This document shows positions 1 through 7,338 of a stretch of 12,765 bases of DNA, in pieces. Position 1 is the first letter of the stretch. Each line of letters opens with the position of its first letter. Where the stretch lies: NCBI GenBank assembly GCA_019312705.1, contig JAFDCW010000036.1:1-12765 (forward strand), written 5' to 3'. A program made the position numbers and the translations under genes. Source of the DNA: Deltaproteobacteria bacterium. GTDB lineage: Bacteria; Myxococcota; Polyangia; Polyangiales; B10-G4. The notes below the pieces were generated by a model that was not told where the DNA came from, did not search any database, and saw only the letters and a list, made by a program, of their open reading frames with translations.

Positions 1-72
1 GTGCTATCGAACGTGGGGCACTTCGACACCGTGCCGATAGCCGACGCGATTCTGCGGGCCGAGGGCCCCTGA
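1..72 (+). CDS. C-terminal end of an unidentified protein (partial)
   Basis: An open frame runs from the first base to a TGA at 70-72. Its 23 residues end in HFDTVPIADAILRAEGP. The 5' part lies outside the window and I do not recognise the family from this tail. The GTG at position 1 is more likely an internal valine than the true start. The frame stops 43 bases before the stop codon of the convergent DUF1517 gene. The call rests on an open frame at a plausible gene boundary and a possible terminator hairpin overlapping the stop codon. Confidence 0.5.
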   Translation: MLSNVGHFDTVPIADAILRAEGP

Positions 73-86
73 GGCTGCCCTCGTTT
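60..86 (+). terminator. possible terminator hairpin between convergent genes
   Basis: CGAGGGC (60-66) pairs with GCCCTCG (77-83), a 7-bp stem around a 10-base loop that contains the stop codon of the upstream gene; three Ts follow (84-86). The short T tract makes this only a weak intrinsic terminator candidate. Its place between two convergent genes supports the call. Confidence 0.3.
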
Positions 87-115
87 GCGCCGTGACGATC
101 GGCTGCTCCGCCCGC

Positions 116-1129
<1,014 letters not shown>

Positions 1130-1226
1130 CCGCCGAGTATGAGCTTTCCGCGCGTTCCTATCGAGGTTTCTCTGACTGCCGAACCGCGATAGCCTGCTCG
1201 CCCTAGCCGTTTCGGAGGAGCCCGTC

Positions 1227-2249
1227 ATGTCGAAGCACCAAGTCGTGTTGATCCCGGGGGACGGGATCGGTCCCGAGATCACCCGCGCCGTCCGCCGCGT
1301 CTTCGAAGCCGCCGAGGCGCCCGTCGAATGGGAAGAACACCTCGCTGGGGTCTCCGCCATGGAGGCGGGCAAGGTGGTGCCCCTCCCCGACGCCACCGTC
1401 GAGGCGGTCAAGGCCGCCGGCTTGGCGCTGAAGGGCCCGTGCACGACGCCGGTGGGCCATGGCTTCACCAGCGTGAACGTGCAACTGCGCAAGCGCTGCG
1501 ACCTTTACGGCGCCATCCGGCCCATCCGGAACCTCGCCGGCGTGCCGACGCGCTTCGACGATGTCGACATCGTCGTCATCCGCGAAAACACCGAGGGGCT
1601 CTACAGCGGCATCGAAAACGAAGTGGCCCCGGGGGTCGTGACCAGCCTCAAGGTCGCCACCGAAAAGGGCTGCACGCGCATCGCCCGCTTCGCCTTCGAG
1701 TACGCCCGCGACAAGGGGCGCAAGAAGGTCACGGTGTTCCACAAGGCGAACATCATGAAGCTCACCGACGGCATGTTCTTGCGCATCGCCGAGAAGGTGA
1801 GCGAAGAGTTCTCGGACATCGAGTATGAGCAGTTGATCATCGATGCCGGGTGCATGCGCCTGGTCCAAGACCCGACGCGTTTCGACGTCTTGCTGCTCGA
1901 GAACCTCTACGGAGACGTCATCAGTGACCTCTGCGCGGGCTTCGTCGGTGGCCTCGGCGTCGTCCCGGGGGCAAACGTCGGCACCGAGGGGGCCATCTTC
2001 GAGGCCGTGCACGGCTCGGCCCCGGACATCGCCGGCAAGGGCGTGGCCAACCCCCTCGCCTTTATCATGAGCGGCGTGATGATGCTCAACTACCTCGCTG
2101 ACCAGCGCGGAGACGACGCTTGCCGTGCCGCCGCCGACCGCATCAAGAAGGGCTACAACCAGGCCCTCGCGGATGGCGAGAAGACCGCGGACCTCGGGGG
2201 TAAACTGAATACTCAGGGCTTCGTGGACGCGCTGGTCGCGCGCATGTGA
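1227..2249 (+). CDS. icd: isocitrate dehydrogenase, NAD-type (isocitrate/isopropylmalate dehydrogenase family)
   Basis: This 340-residue cytoplasmic enzyme is predicted to convert isocitrate to 2-oxoglutarate with NAD in the TCA cycle. Family landmarks run in order: GDGIGPE (11-17), the substrate loop with S82, N84, R88 and R98-R101, ENTEGLYSGIE (120-130) with catalytic Y126, HKAN (172-175) with K173, and metal-binding aspartates near D206, D230 and D234 (NLYGDVISD). The cofactor loop reads HGSAPDIAGK (262-271). An acidic D-I pair after HGSAP points to NAD; NADP enzymes carry a Lys-Tyr pair there. The length fits the short, NAD-type or archaeal-like subfamily rather than the roughly 415-residue E. 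coli type. GGAGGAG (1214-1220) lies 6 bases before the ATG. The gene stands alone and is divergent from the DUF1517 gene across 97 bases. 3-Isopropylmalate or homoisocitrate dehydrogenase is possible but fits the loop residues less well. Confidence 0.92.
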   Translation: MSKHQVVLIPGDGIGPEITRAVRRVFEAAEAPVEWEEHLAGVSAMEAGKVVPLPDATVEAVKAAGLALKGPCTTPVGHGFTSVNVQLRKRCDLYGAIRPIRNLAGVPTRFDDVDIVVIRENTEGLYSGIENEVAPGVVTSLKVATEKGCTRIARFAFEYARDKGRKKVTVFHKANIMKLTDGMFLRIAEKVSEEFSDIEYEQLIIDAGCMRLVQDPTRFDVLLLENLYGDVISDLCAGFVGGLGVVPGANVGTEGAIFEAVHGSAPDIAGKGVANPLAFIMSGVMMLNYLADQRGDDACRAAADRIKKGYNQALADGEKTADLGGKLNTQGFVDALVARM

Positions 2250-2575
2250 AGGCGCTGCCGTAGGCGGGAACTCTGGGTGCCGTCATCTCGACCGCGAGCA
2301 CCACGTCTCGACCGACCCGCTGCCAACGCCGTCAGGAGGGGTGCTCGGAGCTCCGACGGCTATCGGCGAGGAGGCTTGTTCGAGCACCTCGTCTATTCGC
2401 CGAGCCTAGTGCGCGAGTTACGAGAGTGGAAGGCGGGATCTCGGGGGGCCTGCCATTCGAGTACAGACGTCTGTACTCCGACGTTCAGACGTCTGAACCG
2501 GGGTCAGACGTCTGTACTCGCACCAAGCCCCTGAACCCGGTACAGACGTTTGAACCCCAAACCAGCGAGATCCCC
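2250..2575 (+). other. 326-base intergenic region with palindrome array
   Basis: The first two thirds (2250-2458) show nothing I can name: no convincing terminator after the isocitrate dehydrogenase gene and no clear promoter. Short open frames here look like chance results of high GC. The last third holds the palindrome array at 2459-2552. The final 23 bases before the ATG at 2576 contain only a weak purine stretch (GCGAGA, 2565-2570) as a possible ribosome binding site. Confidence 0.7.
2459..2552. promoter_or_regulatory. array of four CAGACGTCTG-centred palindromes, candidate operator or partition-type sites
   Basis: Site 1 (2459-2478) is a perfect 20-base palindrome with core GTACAGACGTCTGTAC. 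Site 2 (2483-2498) is a perfect 16-base palindrome, GTTCAGACGTCTGAAC. Site 3 (2505-2514) has the perfect 10-base core CAGACGTCTG with unlike outer arms. Site 4 (2543-2552) is the core with one change (CAGACGTTTG), with a GTA left arm and a GAAC right arm. Centre spacings are 22, 19 and 38 bases, close to two, two and four helical turns, so bound dimers could sit on one face of the DNA. The array ends 23 bases before the start codon of the neighbouring gene. Control of that gene, perhaps by its own product, is an inference; a ParB/parS-like role is another option. Perfect two-fold symmetry in several copies is hard to explain as coding sequence. Confidence 0.7.
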
Positions 2576-3241
2576 ATGGCCCGCGCCTCGACGAAGCGAC
2601 GCTTCAACGTGAACAACCTCAGCGTGCTCGCCCACGAGCTCCGCCCCGCGGTTGCCAAGAACAAGACGAAGGCCGAGCGCCTCATCGTTCAGATTCAAAA
2701 ACGCCAGGCGCGCATCGCCGAGGACTTCTACCAAATCGGCGTCGCCCTCAAGGCCCTCTCCGGGCCTGCTGTCTACCAGGCCGCCGGCCACAAGAGCTTC
2801 AAGGAGCTTCTCGGCGCCCGGCGCCTCGTGAAGACCACCACCGCCTACAAGCTCATCGCGGTCGTCGACCACTACTCCAAGCTCCAGGCTCAGCAGCTCG
2901 GCCTGGAGAAGGCCTACGCGCTCACCCGCTTCGTCGCCGCCACCCCAGCGGCTGATCTCGCCGCGGTCCTGGTCAGAGAGAACCCGCTCATCGGCCGTAT
3001 CCCCCTCGACCGAATCAGCGTTCGTGATCTCAACCTGGCCACTGCGCGCGTCCGCCGCGCGGCGACGAAACCCACCGCGGACCCCGAGGCCAAAGCGGCG
3101 CGCCGGACCGCCCGGGCACTGCAGCGCACCTTGCGTGCGGCAGGGGCCGGGTCGGCGAAGGTGAGGGCGGTGCGCTTGGAGGGGGAGTGGCACGTGCGGA
3201 CCGATATGAAGGTTGCCGATGCGGAGGGGTGGGGCCCGTGA
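2576..3241 (+). CDS. basic protein of unknown function, putative DNA-binding
   Basis: The protein has 221 residues and I cannot name its family with confidence. Residues 1-34 are basic. Residues 35-62 form a predicted amphipathic helix (ERLIVQIQKRQARIAEDFYQ). Residues 70-100 (HKSFKELLGARRL then KTTTAYKLIAVVDHY) look like a helix-turn-helix, in a layout reminiscent of DUF3102-type or phage and plasmid DNA-binding proteins. A helical region spans 102-134, and the tail (159-200) is rich in Arg, Lys and Ala. The frame is open back to a GTG at 2426, but that extension would translate the palindrome array into a low-complexity peptide, so the ATG at 2576 is preferred. Only a weak ribosome binding site is seen. 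The gene is single, downstream of the array, and convergent with the aminopeptidase gene across 39 bases. Function as a regulator that binds the array is inferred from position and charge only. Confidence 0.7.
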   Translation: MARASTKRRFNVNNLSVLAHELRPAVAKNKTKAERLIVQIQKRQARIAEDFYQIGVALKALSGPAVYQAAGHKSFKELLGARRLVKTTTAYKLIAVVDHYSKLQAQQLGLEKAYALTRFVAATPAADLAAVLVRENPLIGRIPLDRISVRDLNLATARVRRAATKPTADPEAKAARRTARALQRTLRAAGAGSAKVRAVRLEGEWHVRTDMKVADAEGWGP

Positions 3242-3280
3242 CGGTGGTCGAGGGGCGGGAGTTGGTGGCGGCGTGAGGCG

Positions 3281-5107
3281 TCAAGGAGGGCTGCCGAGGC
3301 CGCGCATTATTTCTTCGAGTTGGCCTTCGAGTTGGCGTAGCTCGGCGGGGGATGGGCCTGCGCTGCCGGCGCCGCTGCCTCGGAGTGAGCGCAGCAGGGC
3401 GTTGACGTCTTGGTTTCCAGTGCCGCCCCCGGGCGCCGTTCCCGCTGGCGTTCCCGGCGCGGCGGCCGCCTGGCCGGTGCCGATGTCGTCGTCGCCGTGG
3501 GACTCGTCGAGCCAATGTCGTGCGACGGCGGTGGCCCGCCGGGCCCGGCGGCCCTGAGTCAGGAGTTCGACGAGGCCACCGCGCGGGGCGGTGCGATAGC
3601 GATAGCGTTCGACGTAGTCGCGAACCGCGGCGAAGAAGGCGTGGTCACCGAGGACCCGGCGCAAGGCGGGGTAAACGTAGACGCCCTTGCCGTAGACGAG
3701 CCCGGCGTACTCGAGGGATGAATCGAAAGCGTCGACCGGGCGGTTCACCGGACCGTCGGGGCGCCCCATCATGCGCATCATCCGGTAGTTCATCTTCACT
3801 TGGCTCTCGCCGTCTTGCCGAGCGCGCCGGGCACCGTAGCGGTCCTCCAGGTAGAGAAGGGCGCTCCATTGGGCGAGTGACTCGTCGACGAACGGGTGCG
3901 CCCGGGAGTCGCTACCGACGAGGCCGTGCCACCATTGGTGGGCCACCTCGTGGGCGGTCACCATCTCGACCGCTCGGTCCTGGTCGACGCCGCCCCCGGA
4001 GAGCCCCGCGAGGCGAGCCAGTCCGCCGAGGCCGTCGAGGCCTGATGGGCGATAGAACATACTCGCGACAGTGACGAGCCCCGCAAACTCCACGCCCCCG
4101 GCCCCGCCGACCAGGGGCGCCTCCACCACGTCGAGCTCGGTATAGGGATAGCCGCCGAAACGACGTTCGAAGATGCGGAACGACGCGGCTGCCACGTCGA
4201 GGACGCGCCGCCCGGTCGCGCGCTCCTCCGGCAGGAACCACGACCGAACGGTGACATCGCCGACCTGCCGTACTTCGGCGACGAGGCGGTCGCTCGTGAG
4301 CAGGGCGAAATCCCGGACCATCGCTGCGACGATGCGGTGTTCTGCTCGCCCATCGACAACTCGCCTCGACTCGGTGATCCCCGTGCTCACGACGGTGAAG
4401 CCCTCGTCAATTCGGACCATCGCCTCGACGTTGGCCATGTGGTCGGAGCCGAGGTCGCCCATCGTCGTCGCCTCGCTTCGCACCCATCCGCTGCTGTCGC
4501 GTCGGGCGATGACCGCGTAGAAGTTCGCGAAGGAAGCGACCGAGTCACCCACGGAGAGCAGGCCGTAGTCGCCGCGGTGCTCGTCGTTTTCGAGGGACGC
4601 GAGGCCTTCGAGCCCCTGTGCGAGCATGGTGGTACGGGAGGGGTCCGTCACCCGTGGCGTGCCTACCAAGTCGACCTGCATTCGCAGGCGCTCTCCCGGA
4701 GGCAGCGGCGTCGCGGGGCGGAAGGTGATCGAGGTCGCGTTGTCGATGACGGTCGTGCACGGGACGTCTGGGCACTGAGCCGCGGCCAAGGCGACTGGGG
4801 CCGGCCCCGACACTGCGTTGGCGTAGACGCGCAGAACAACCTCCCCGAGCGGGGTCCCGGTGTCGTTTCGATAGTCGAGGACCTCTCGCAGTTCATAGCG
4901 GCCCCGAGCCATATCGATGTTCATGTCGAGGGCGTAGTGCGGCAATTCGGCGAGGTTCGTGAGGCCGGCGGCGCCGGGCAGGTCGGCCCGGGCCGAAGCG
5001 CGCAGCGACGCCGCCAGCCCGCGGGGGCCCACGTGCCGGGGCTGGGCCGCGGCCGCGGCGGCGACCAAGAGACAGACCGCGACCCCAGTACCGACGATCG
5101 GGCGCAT
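3281..5107 (-). CDS. exported M1-family zinc aminopeptidase
   Basis: The protein has 608 residues. A signal peptide (1-21, hydrophobic and ending AAAAAA) sends it out of the cytoplasm. A beta-rich N-terminal domain spans about 55-300. The catalytic domain has HEVAH (386-390) and, after exactly 18 residues, E409 in VDESLAQW, the HExxH-x18-E zinc site of gluzincins. The substrate motif that is usually GxMEN reads GGVEF (337-341), keeping the glutamate that binds the free amino end. Y472 in YGKGVYVYPALRRVLG matches the catalytic tyrosine region. Residues 543-608 are Gly/Ala/Pro-rich, probably disordered, and end in a short charged helix. It is likely to remove N-terminal residues from peptides in the periplasm or outside the cell. 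The ATG at 5107 is chosen because it begins the signal peptide and sits directly downstream of a promoter. The large C-terminal ERAP-like domain of classical enzymes is absent, which fits the short bacterial M1 group. Confidence 0.9.
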   Translation of the reverse strand: MRPIVGTGVAVCLLVAAAAAAQPRHVGPRGLAASLRASARADLPGAAGLTNLAELPHYALDMNIDMARGRYELREVLDYRNDTGTPLGEVVLRVYANAVSGPAPVALAAAQCPDVPCTTVIDNATSITFRPATPLPPGERLRMQVDLVGTPRVTDPSRTTMLAQGLEGLASLENDEHRGDYGLLSVGDSVASFANFYAVIARRDSSGWVRSEATTMGDLGSDHMANVEAMVRIDEGFTVVSTGITESRRVVDGRAEHRIVAAMVRDFALLTSDRLVAEVRQVGDVTVRSWFLPEERATGRRVLDVAAASFRIFERRFGGYPYTELDVVEAPLVGGAGGVEFAGLVTVASMFYRPSGLDGLGGLARLAGLSGGGVDQDRAVEMVTAHEVAHQWWHGLVGSDSRAHPFVDESLAQWSALLYLEDRYGARRARQDGESQVKMNYRMMRMMGRPDGPVNRPVDAFDSSLEYAGLVYGKGVYVYPALRRVLGDHAFFAAVRDYVERYRYRTAPRGGLVELLTQGRRARRATAVARHWLDESHGDDDIGTGQAAAAPGTPAGTAPGGGTGNQDVNALLRSLRGSGAGSAGPSPAELRQLEGQLEEIMRGLGSPP

Positions 5108-5114
5108 GAGATGG

Positions 5115-5142
5115 AGTATAGGGGCGGATGAGCCGCCTCCAA
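5115..5142 (-). promoter_or_regulatory. sigma-70-type promoter for the aminopeptidase gene, predicted leaderless
   Basis: Read on the minus strand, TTGGAG (5142-5137) is followed by 16 bases and then TATACT (5120-5115, five of six consensus bases). Only 7 bases separate the -10 box from the ATG at 5107. Transcription would therefore begin at or next to the start codon and give a leaderless message. No ribosome binding site is visible upstream, in agreement. Confidence 0.5.
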
Positions 5143-5175
5143 CCCCCGCCTCAGCGGCGGTCCCGGCGCAGCGCC

Positions 5176-5203
5176 TTGACAGCCCCGGGGGGGGTGGTAA
5201 AAC
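5176..5203 (+). promoter_or_regulatory. sigma-70-type promoter for rpsT
   Basis: A perfect TTGACA (5176-5181) is followed by a 16-base spacer and TAAAAC (5198-5203, four of six consensus bases). Transcription would begin near 5210, giving a leader of about 25 bases with the ribosome binding site GGAG at 5224-5227. It is divergent from the aminopeptidase promoter, with about 33 bases between the two -35 boxes. Confidence 0.6.
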
Positions 5204-5233
5204 GGCCGACCCTAGGCAATTTCGGAGATTTAC

Positions 5234-5494
5234 GTGGCCAATCACGCCAGCGCCAAGAAGCGCATTCGTCAGACCATCAAGCGCACCGAGCGCAGCAAGC
5301 ACATCCGTTCGACGGTCCGTGGCCTCGTCAAGAGCGTTCGCGTTGCCGTGGCCGAGGGCGACAAGGCTACGGCCCAGGCGTCCCTCAAGCAGGCTATCCG
5401 TCGCATCGACATGGCGGTCAACAAGGGCATCTTCCACCGCAAGACGGGCAGCCGTTACATCAGCCGCTTGACCACTCAGGTCAACGGGCTCTGA
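5234..5494 (+). CDS. rpsT: 30S ribosomal protein S20
   Basis: This is an 86-residue, very basic protein with the classic S20 start ANHASAKKRIRQ and the closing pattern GIFHRKTGSRYISRL. S20 binds 16S rRNA early in assembly of the small subunit. Length and charge match the family. The start is a GTG at 5234, with GGAG (5224-5227) six bases upstream. In E. coli, rpsT also uses a non-ATG start (UUG) that is tied to repression by its own product; the GTG here may play the same role, which is an inference. The gene is single, with its own promoter upstream and a hairpin downstream. Confidence 0.97.
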   Translation: MANHASAKKRIRQTIKRTERSKHIRSTVRGLVKSVRVAVAEGDKATAQASLKQAIRRIDMAVNKGIFHRKTGSRYISRLTTQVNGL

Positions 5495-5515
5495 TTCTCG
5501 CTGGTCTCTGAGGTT

Positions 5516-5546
5516 CGGCCGCGTCCGCATCGTGCGGGGGCGGCCG
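5516..5546. terminator. strong GC hairpin between convergent rpsT and holA
   Basis: The left arm (5516-5529) and right arm (5533-5546) pair over 14 positions with one mismatch and one G-T wobble, around a three-base TCG loop. It lies 22 bases after the rpsT stop and 22 bases from the holA stop. Neither side has a true T tract, so it may act as a bidirectional barrier or transcript end rather than a textbook intrinsic terminator. Confidence 0.65.
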
Positions 5547-5567
5547 TAGCCAATTCTGTCACCTGAT

Positions 5568-6587
5568 CTAGGGGCGGGCGCTCGCGATGGCCGCGGGCAT
5601 GCCGGGGGTGCAGAGGGCCATGATGGCCTCTTCGAGCACGCGGCCGTGGGGGCGCTTGGCCCCCTTGAGGGCGAGGTCGGCCTGGGCGAGGGTGCGAAAG
5701 GCGTTCTCGAGGTCGGTCATGCGAAAGCGGCGGGCGGCTTCGGTCAGCTCCCGGGCCTTGAAGGGCGGGGCGCCGGCGCGCTTGGCGGCTTCGGGGCCCT
5801 TGAGGCCGCTGGCCAGGGCTTCGCGCATCTTGGCGACCATGCGCACTTGCCGGGCCACCATGGCGAGGATGCGCAAGGGGGGCTCGCGGTCGGCGAGGAG
5901 GGAGCTGGCGGCGGCGAGGGCCCGGGGCAGGTTGCGCACGCTGACGGCGTCGACGAGGGCCCAGATAGAGTCGGTGCGGACCCGGGTTACGCAGGCCTCG
6001 ACGGCAGCGATGTCGATGGCGGCTCCCGCGCCGACGAAGAGCGAGAGGCGCTCGAGGGCGTCGTCGATGGCCGCGAGGTCGGCCCCGATGGAGTCGACCA
6101 GCGCTTGGCTCGCGGGGCCCTCGAGGCTGTGGCCCCGGGCTTGGGCTTCGTTCGAGGCGAAGTTCCGGAGCTCTCCGGGCTTTACGGCCTTGGCCTCGCA
6201 GTAGACCTTCTTCTTTTTGGCGGCCTTCACGAAGCGACTGCGACCGTCGAGCTTGTCGCCGCTGATAACGACGCAGCTCGTCGGCGAGGGGTCGTCGAGG
6301 TATTCGACCAGGGGGTCGAGGTCTTTCACCTGGTGGGCATCGCGCACCAAAACGTAGCGGGCGTTCGCCATCATCGGAAGGGTCCGGGCCGCCGCCGATA
6401 CACGTTTCGCGTCGAGGCCCCGGCCGTGGAATATGTCGTCGTTGAACCCCGCGGGGCCATCGCCGAGGGCCGCGACTTTGAGCAGCCCCGTCGCTCGCTC
6501 GATGAGAAAGCGCTCGGCCCCCACCAGCACGACGATGGGCGGGAACTTGCCGTCCCGCGCCGCGGCGATGAGCGTGCTGATGTTCAC
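5568..6587 (-). CDS. holA: DNA polymerase III, delta subunit
   Basis: This 339-residue protein is the clamp-loader delta subunit, which opens the sliding clamp during replication. The start region KFPPIVVLVGAERFLIERA (about 15-31) matches the HolA opening, in which an AAA+ fold lacks a working Walker A. It is followed by RYVLVRDAHQV (77-87), a lysine-rich stretch (121-127) and the helical collar region (from about 205) with PLRILAMVARQVRM and LALKGAKRPHG. The length is normal (about 340). The GTG at 6587 is preferred: it lies 4 bases after the stop of the upstream gene and gives a typical N-terminus. A TTG at 6635 would add 16 residues and overlap that gene by 44 bases. It is probably co-transcribed with the exported protein gene upstream. 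Confidence 0.9.
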   Translation of the reverse strand: MNISTLIAAARDGKFPPIVVLVGAERFLIERATGLLKVAALGDGPAGFNDDIFHGRGLDAKRVSAAARTLPMMANARYVLVRDAHQVKDLDPLVEYLDDPSPTSCVVISGDKLDGRSRFVKAAKKKKVYCEAKAVKPGELRNFASNEAQARGHSLEGPASQALVDSIGADLAAIDDALERLSLFVGAGAAIDIAAVEACVTRVRTDSIWALVDAVSVRNLPRALAAASSLLADREPPLRILAMVARQVRMVAKMREALASGLKGPEAAKRAGAPPFKARELTEAARRFRMTDLENAFRTLAQADLALKGAKRPHGRVLEEAIMALCTPGMPAAIASARP

Positions 6588-6591
6588 GAAC

Positions 6592-7149
6592 TCAGCGCTC
6601 GTCGTCGCTAAAGTCGACGGTGCCGGTGCGGGCAATCGCTTGGCCGATGAGCTCGAAGCGCTGCCGGCCGACCTCCTGGCGTCGGACCGTGACGACGAGC
6701 TCCATGCGTCGGTTCGGCTGGAACCCCTCGTGATGTCCGCTTCCCCGGGGGAGGCGCAGGCGCTGGACGAAGGTCTTTTGGCTGCGGTCGTTGATGAAGG
6801 TGCTCATGTCCGTGACGAAGCGCCGGGCGCCCTCTTCCACGTCATAGAAGAGCACGTGAAACTCGAGGTCTCCCGGCGGGCGGTTGAAGGAGGTGATCAT
6901 CTCCGCCTTCCACTTCCTGTCCGGAAGGGGCTCTTCGGTGGTCTCGCGGAGGCGTCGGGCGTTGTGGCTCCGGGCGAAGCCGAGGAGGGCGCGCTCGCTG
7001 CCGCCCCGGGGCAGGCGATGCTGCACGAGGAAGATTCGCGCGCGCAGTCCCCTTTGCCCTTCCACGAGGGCGGGGGTCGCGAGGGCGACGACGCTCCCCA
7101 GGAGGAGTGCCGAGACGGCGAGCTTGGTGACGGTCTGGGGCAGCTTCAT
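6592..7149 (-). CDS. exported protein of unknown function upstream of holA
   Basis: The protein has 185 residues. A signal peptide covers about 1-30 (basic start, hydrophobic core, ATPALVEG). The mature part is rich in Arg and Glu and looks strand-rich, with EFHVLFYDVEEGARRFV (96-112) and a Gly-containing loop near 135-142. The N-terminus has no lipobox cysteine. In many proteobacteria the gene before holA is lptE, for an outer-membrane lipoprotein of LPS transport. Here the position is similar, but neither sequence nor signal type supports LptE. The ATG at 7149 has AGGAGGA about 10 bases upstream. It is likely translated with holA from one message, because the stop lies 4 bases before the holA GTG. 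No function is assigned. Confidence 0.75.
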   Translation of the reverse strand: MKLPQTVTKLAVSALLLGSVVALATPALVEGQRGLRARIFLVQHRLPRGGSERALLGFARSHNARRLRETTEEPLPDRKWKAEMITSFNRPPGDLEFHVLFYDVEEGARRFVTDMSTFINDRSQKTFVQRLRLPRGSGHHEGFQPNRRMELVVTVRRQEVGRQRFELIGQAIARTGTVDFSDDER

Positions 7150-7330
7150 CAGCCTCTGTCCTCCTCAGGCAGCCCGGCAGGGGCGCCGTATCGAGGGGGC
7201 CGAGCTTATCAAATTGCCCAGCCCAGGTCGACGCTCTCCCGGGCCGGCTCGGACGGCCGGTCCCAGGGGATATTCAGAACCACGGTCAAAAACTTGGCCG
7301 TTCCGCCCCAGCCGGTTACCCCCAGAGTAC

Positions 7331-7338
7331 GGAGGTGA
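7331..7338 (+). promoter_or_regulatory. full-length Shine-Dalgarno site for the Clp-like gene
   Basis: GGAGGTGA matches the 16S anti-SD sequence over eight bases but directly touches the ATG at 7339, leaving a short 3-base gap from GGAGG. A second ATG at 7348 would give a 12-base gap. The site supports translation starting here but does not decide between the two ATG codons, which differ by three residues. Confidence 0.6.

Noticed and set aside
2277..2534. An 85-codon open frame between the isocitrate dehydrogenase gene and the array
   Set aside because: It starts with GTG, has no binding site or recognisable motif, and runs through the palindromes. A short stretch near 2375-2430 reads somewhat protein-like, but not enough to call a gene remnant.
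2459..2552. CRISPR array
   Set aside because: The units are palindromes of 10 to 20 bases at unequal spacing, without constant repeats and unique spacers of normal length, and no cas genes are present.
2426..2575. A 50-residue N-terminal extension (from GTG 2426) of the putative DNA-binding protein
   Set aside because: It would translate the palindromes into a low-complexity Gln-Thr-Ser-Glu peptide, and no good ribosome binding site precedes it. The ATG at 2576 gives a normal basic start. The extension is not fully excluded.
4337..5131. A 264-codon plus-strand frame opposite the aminopeptidase gene
   Set aside because: The minus strand carries the exact zinc-site motif and a signal peptide. 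The opposing frame has no support.
5646..6611. A 321-codon plus-strand frame opposite holA
   Set aside because: The minus strand gives a convincing delta subunit. The plus-strand product is Gly-rich with no motif and is a shadow of high GC.
7242..7263. Possible hairpin (GGCCG with CGGCC) in the divergent region before the Clp-like gene
   Set aside because: The stem is only 4-5 bp, which is expected by chance in such GC-rich DNA, and it has no linked promoter or T tract.
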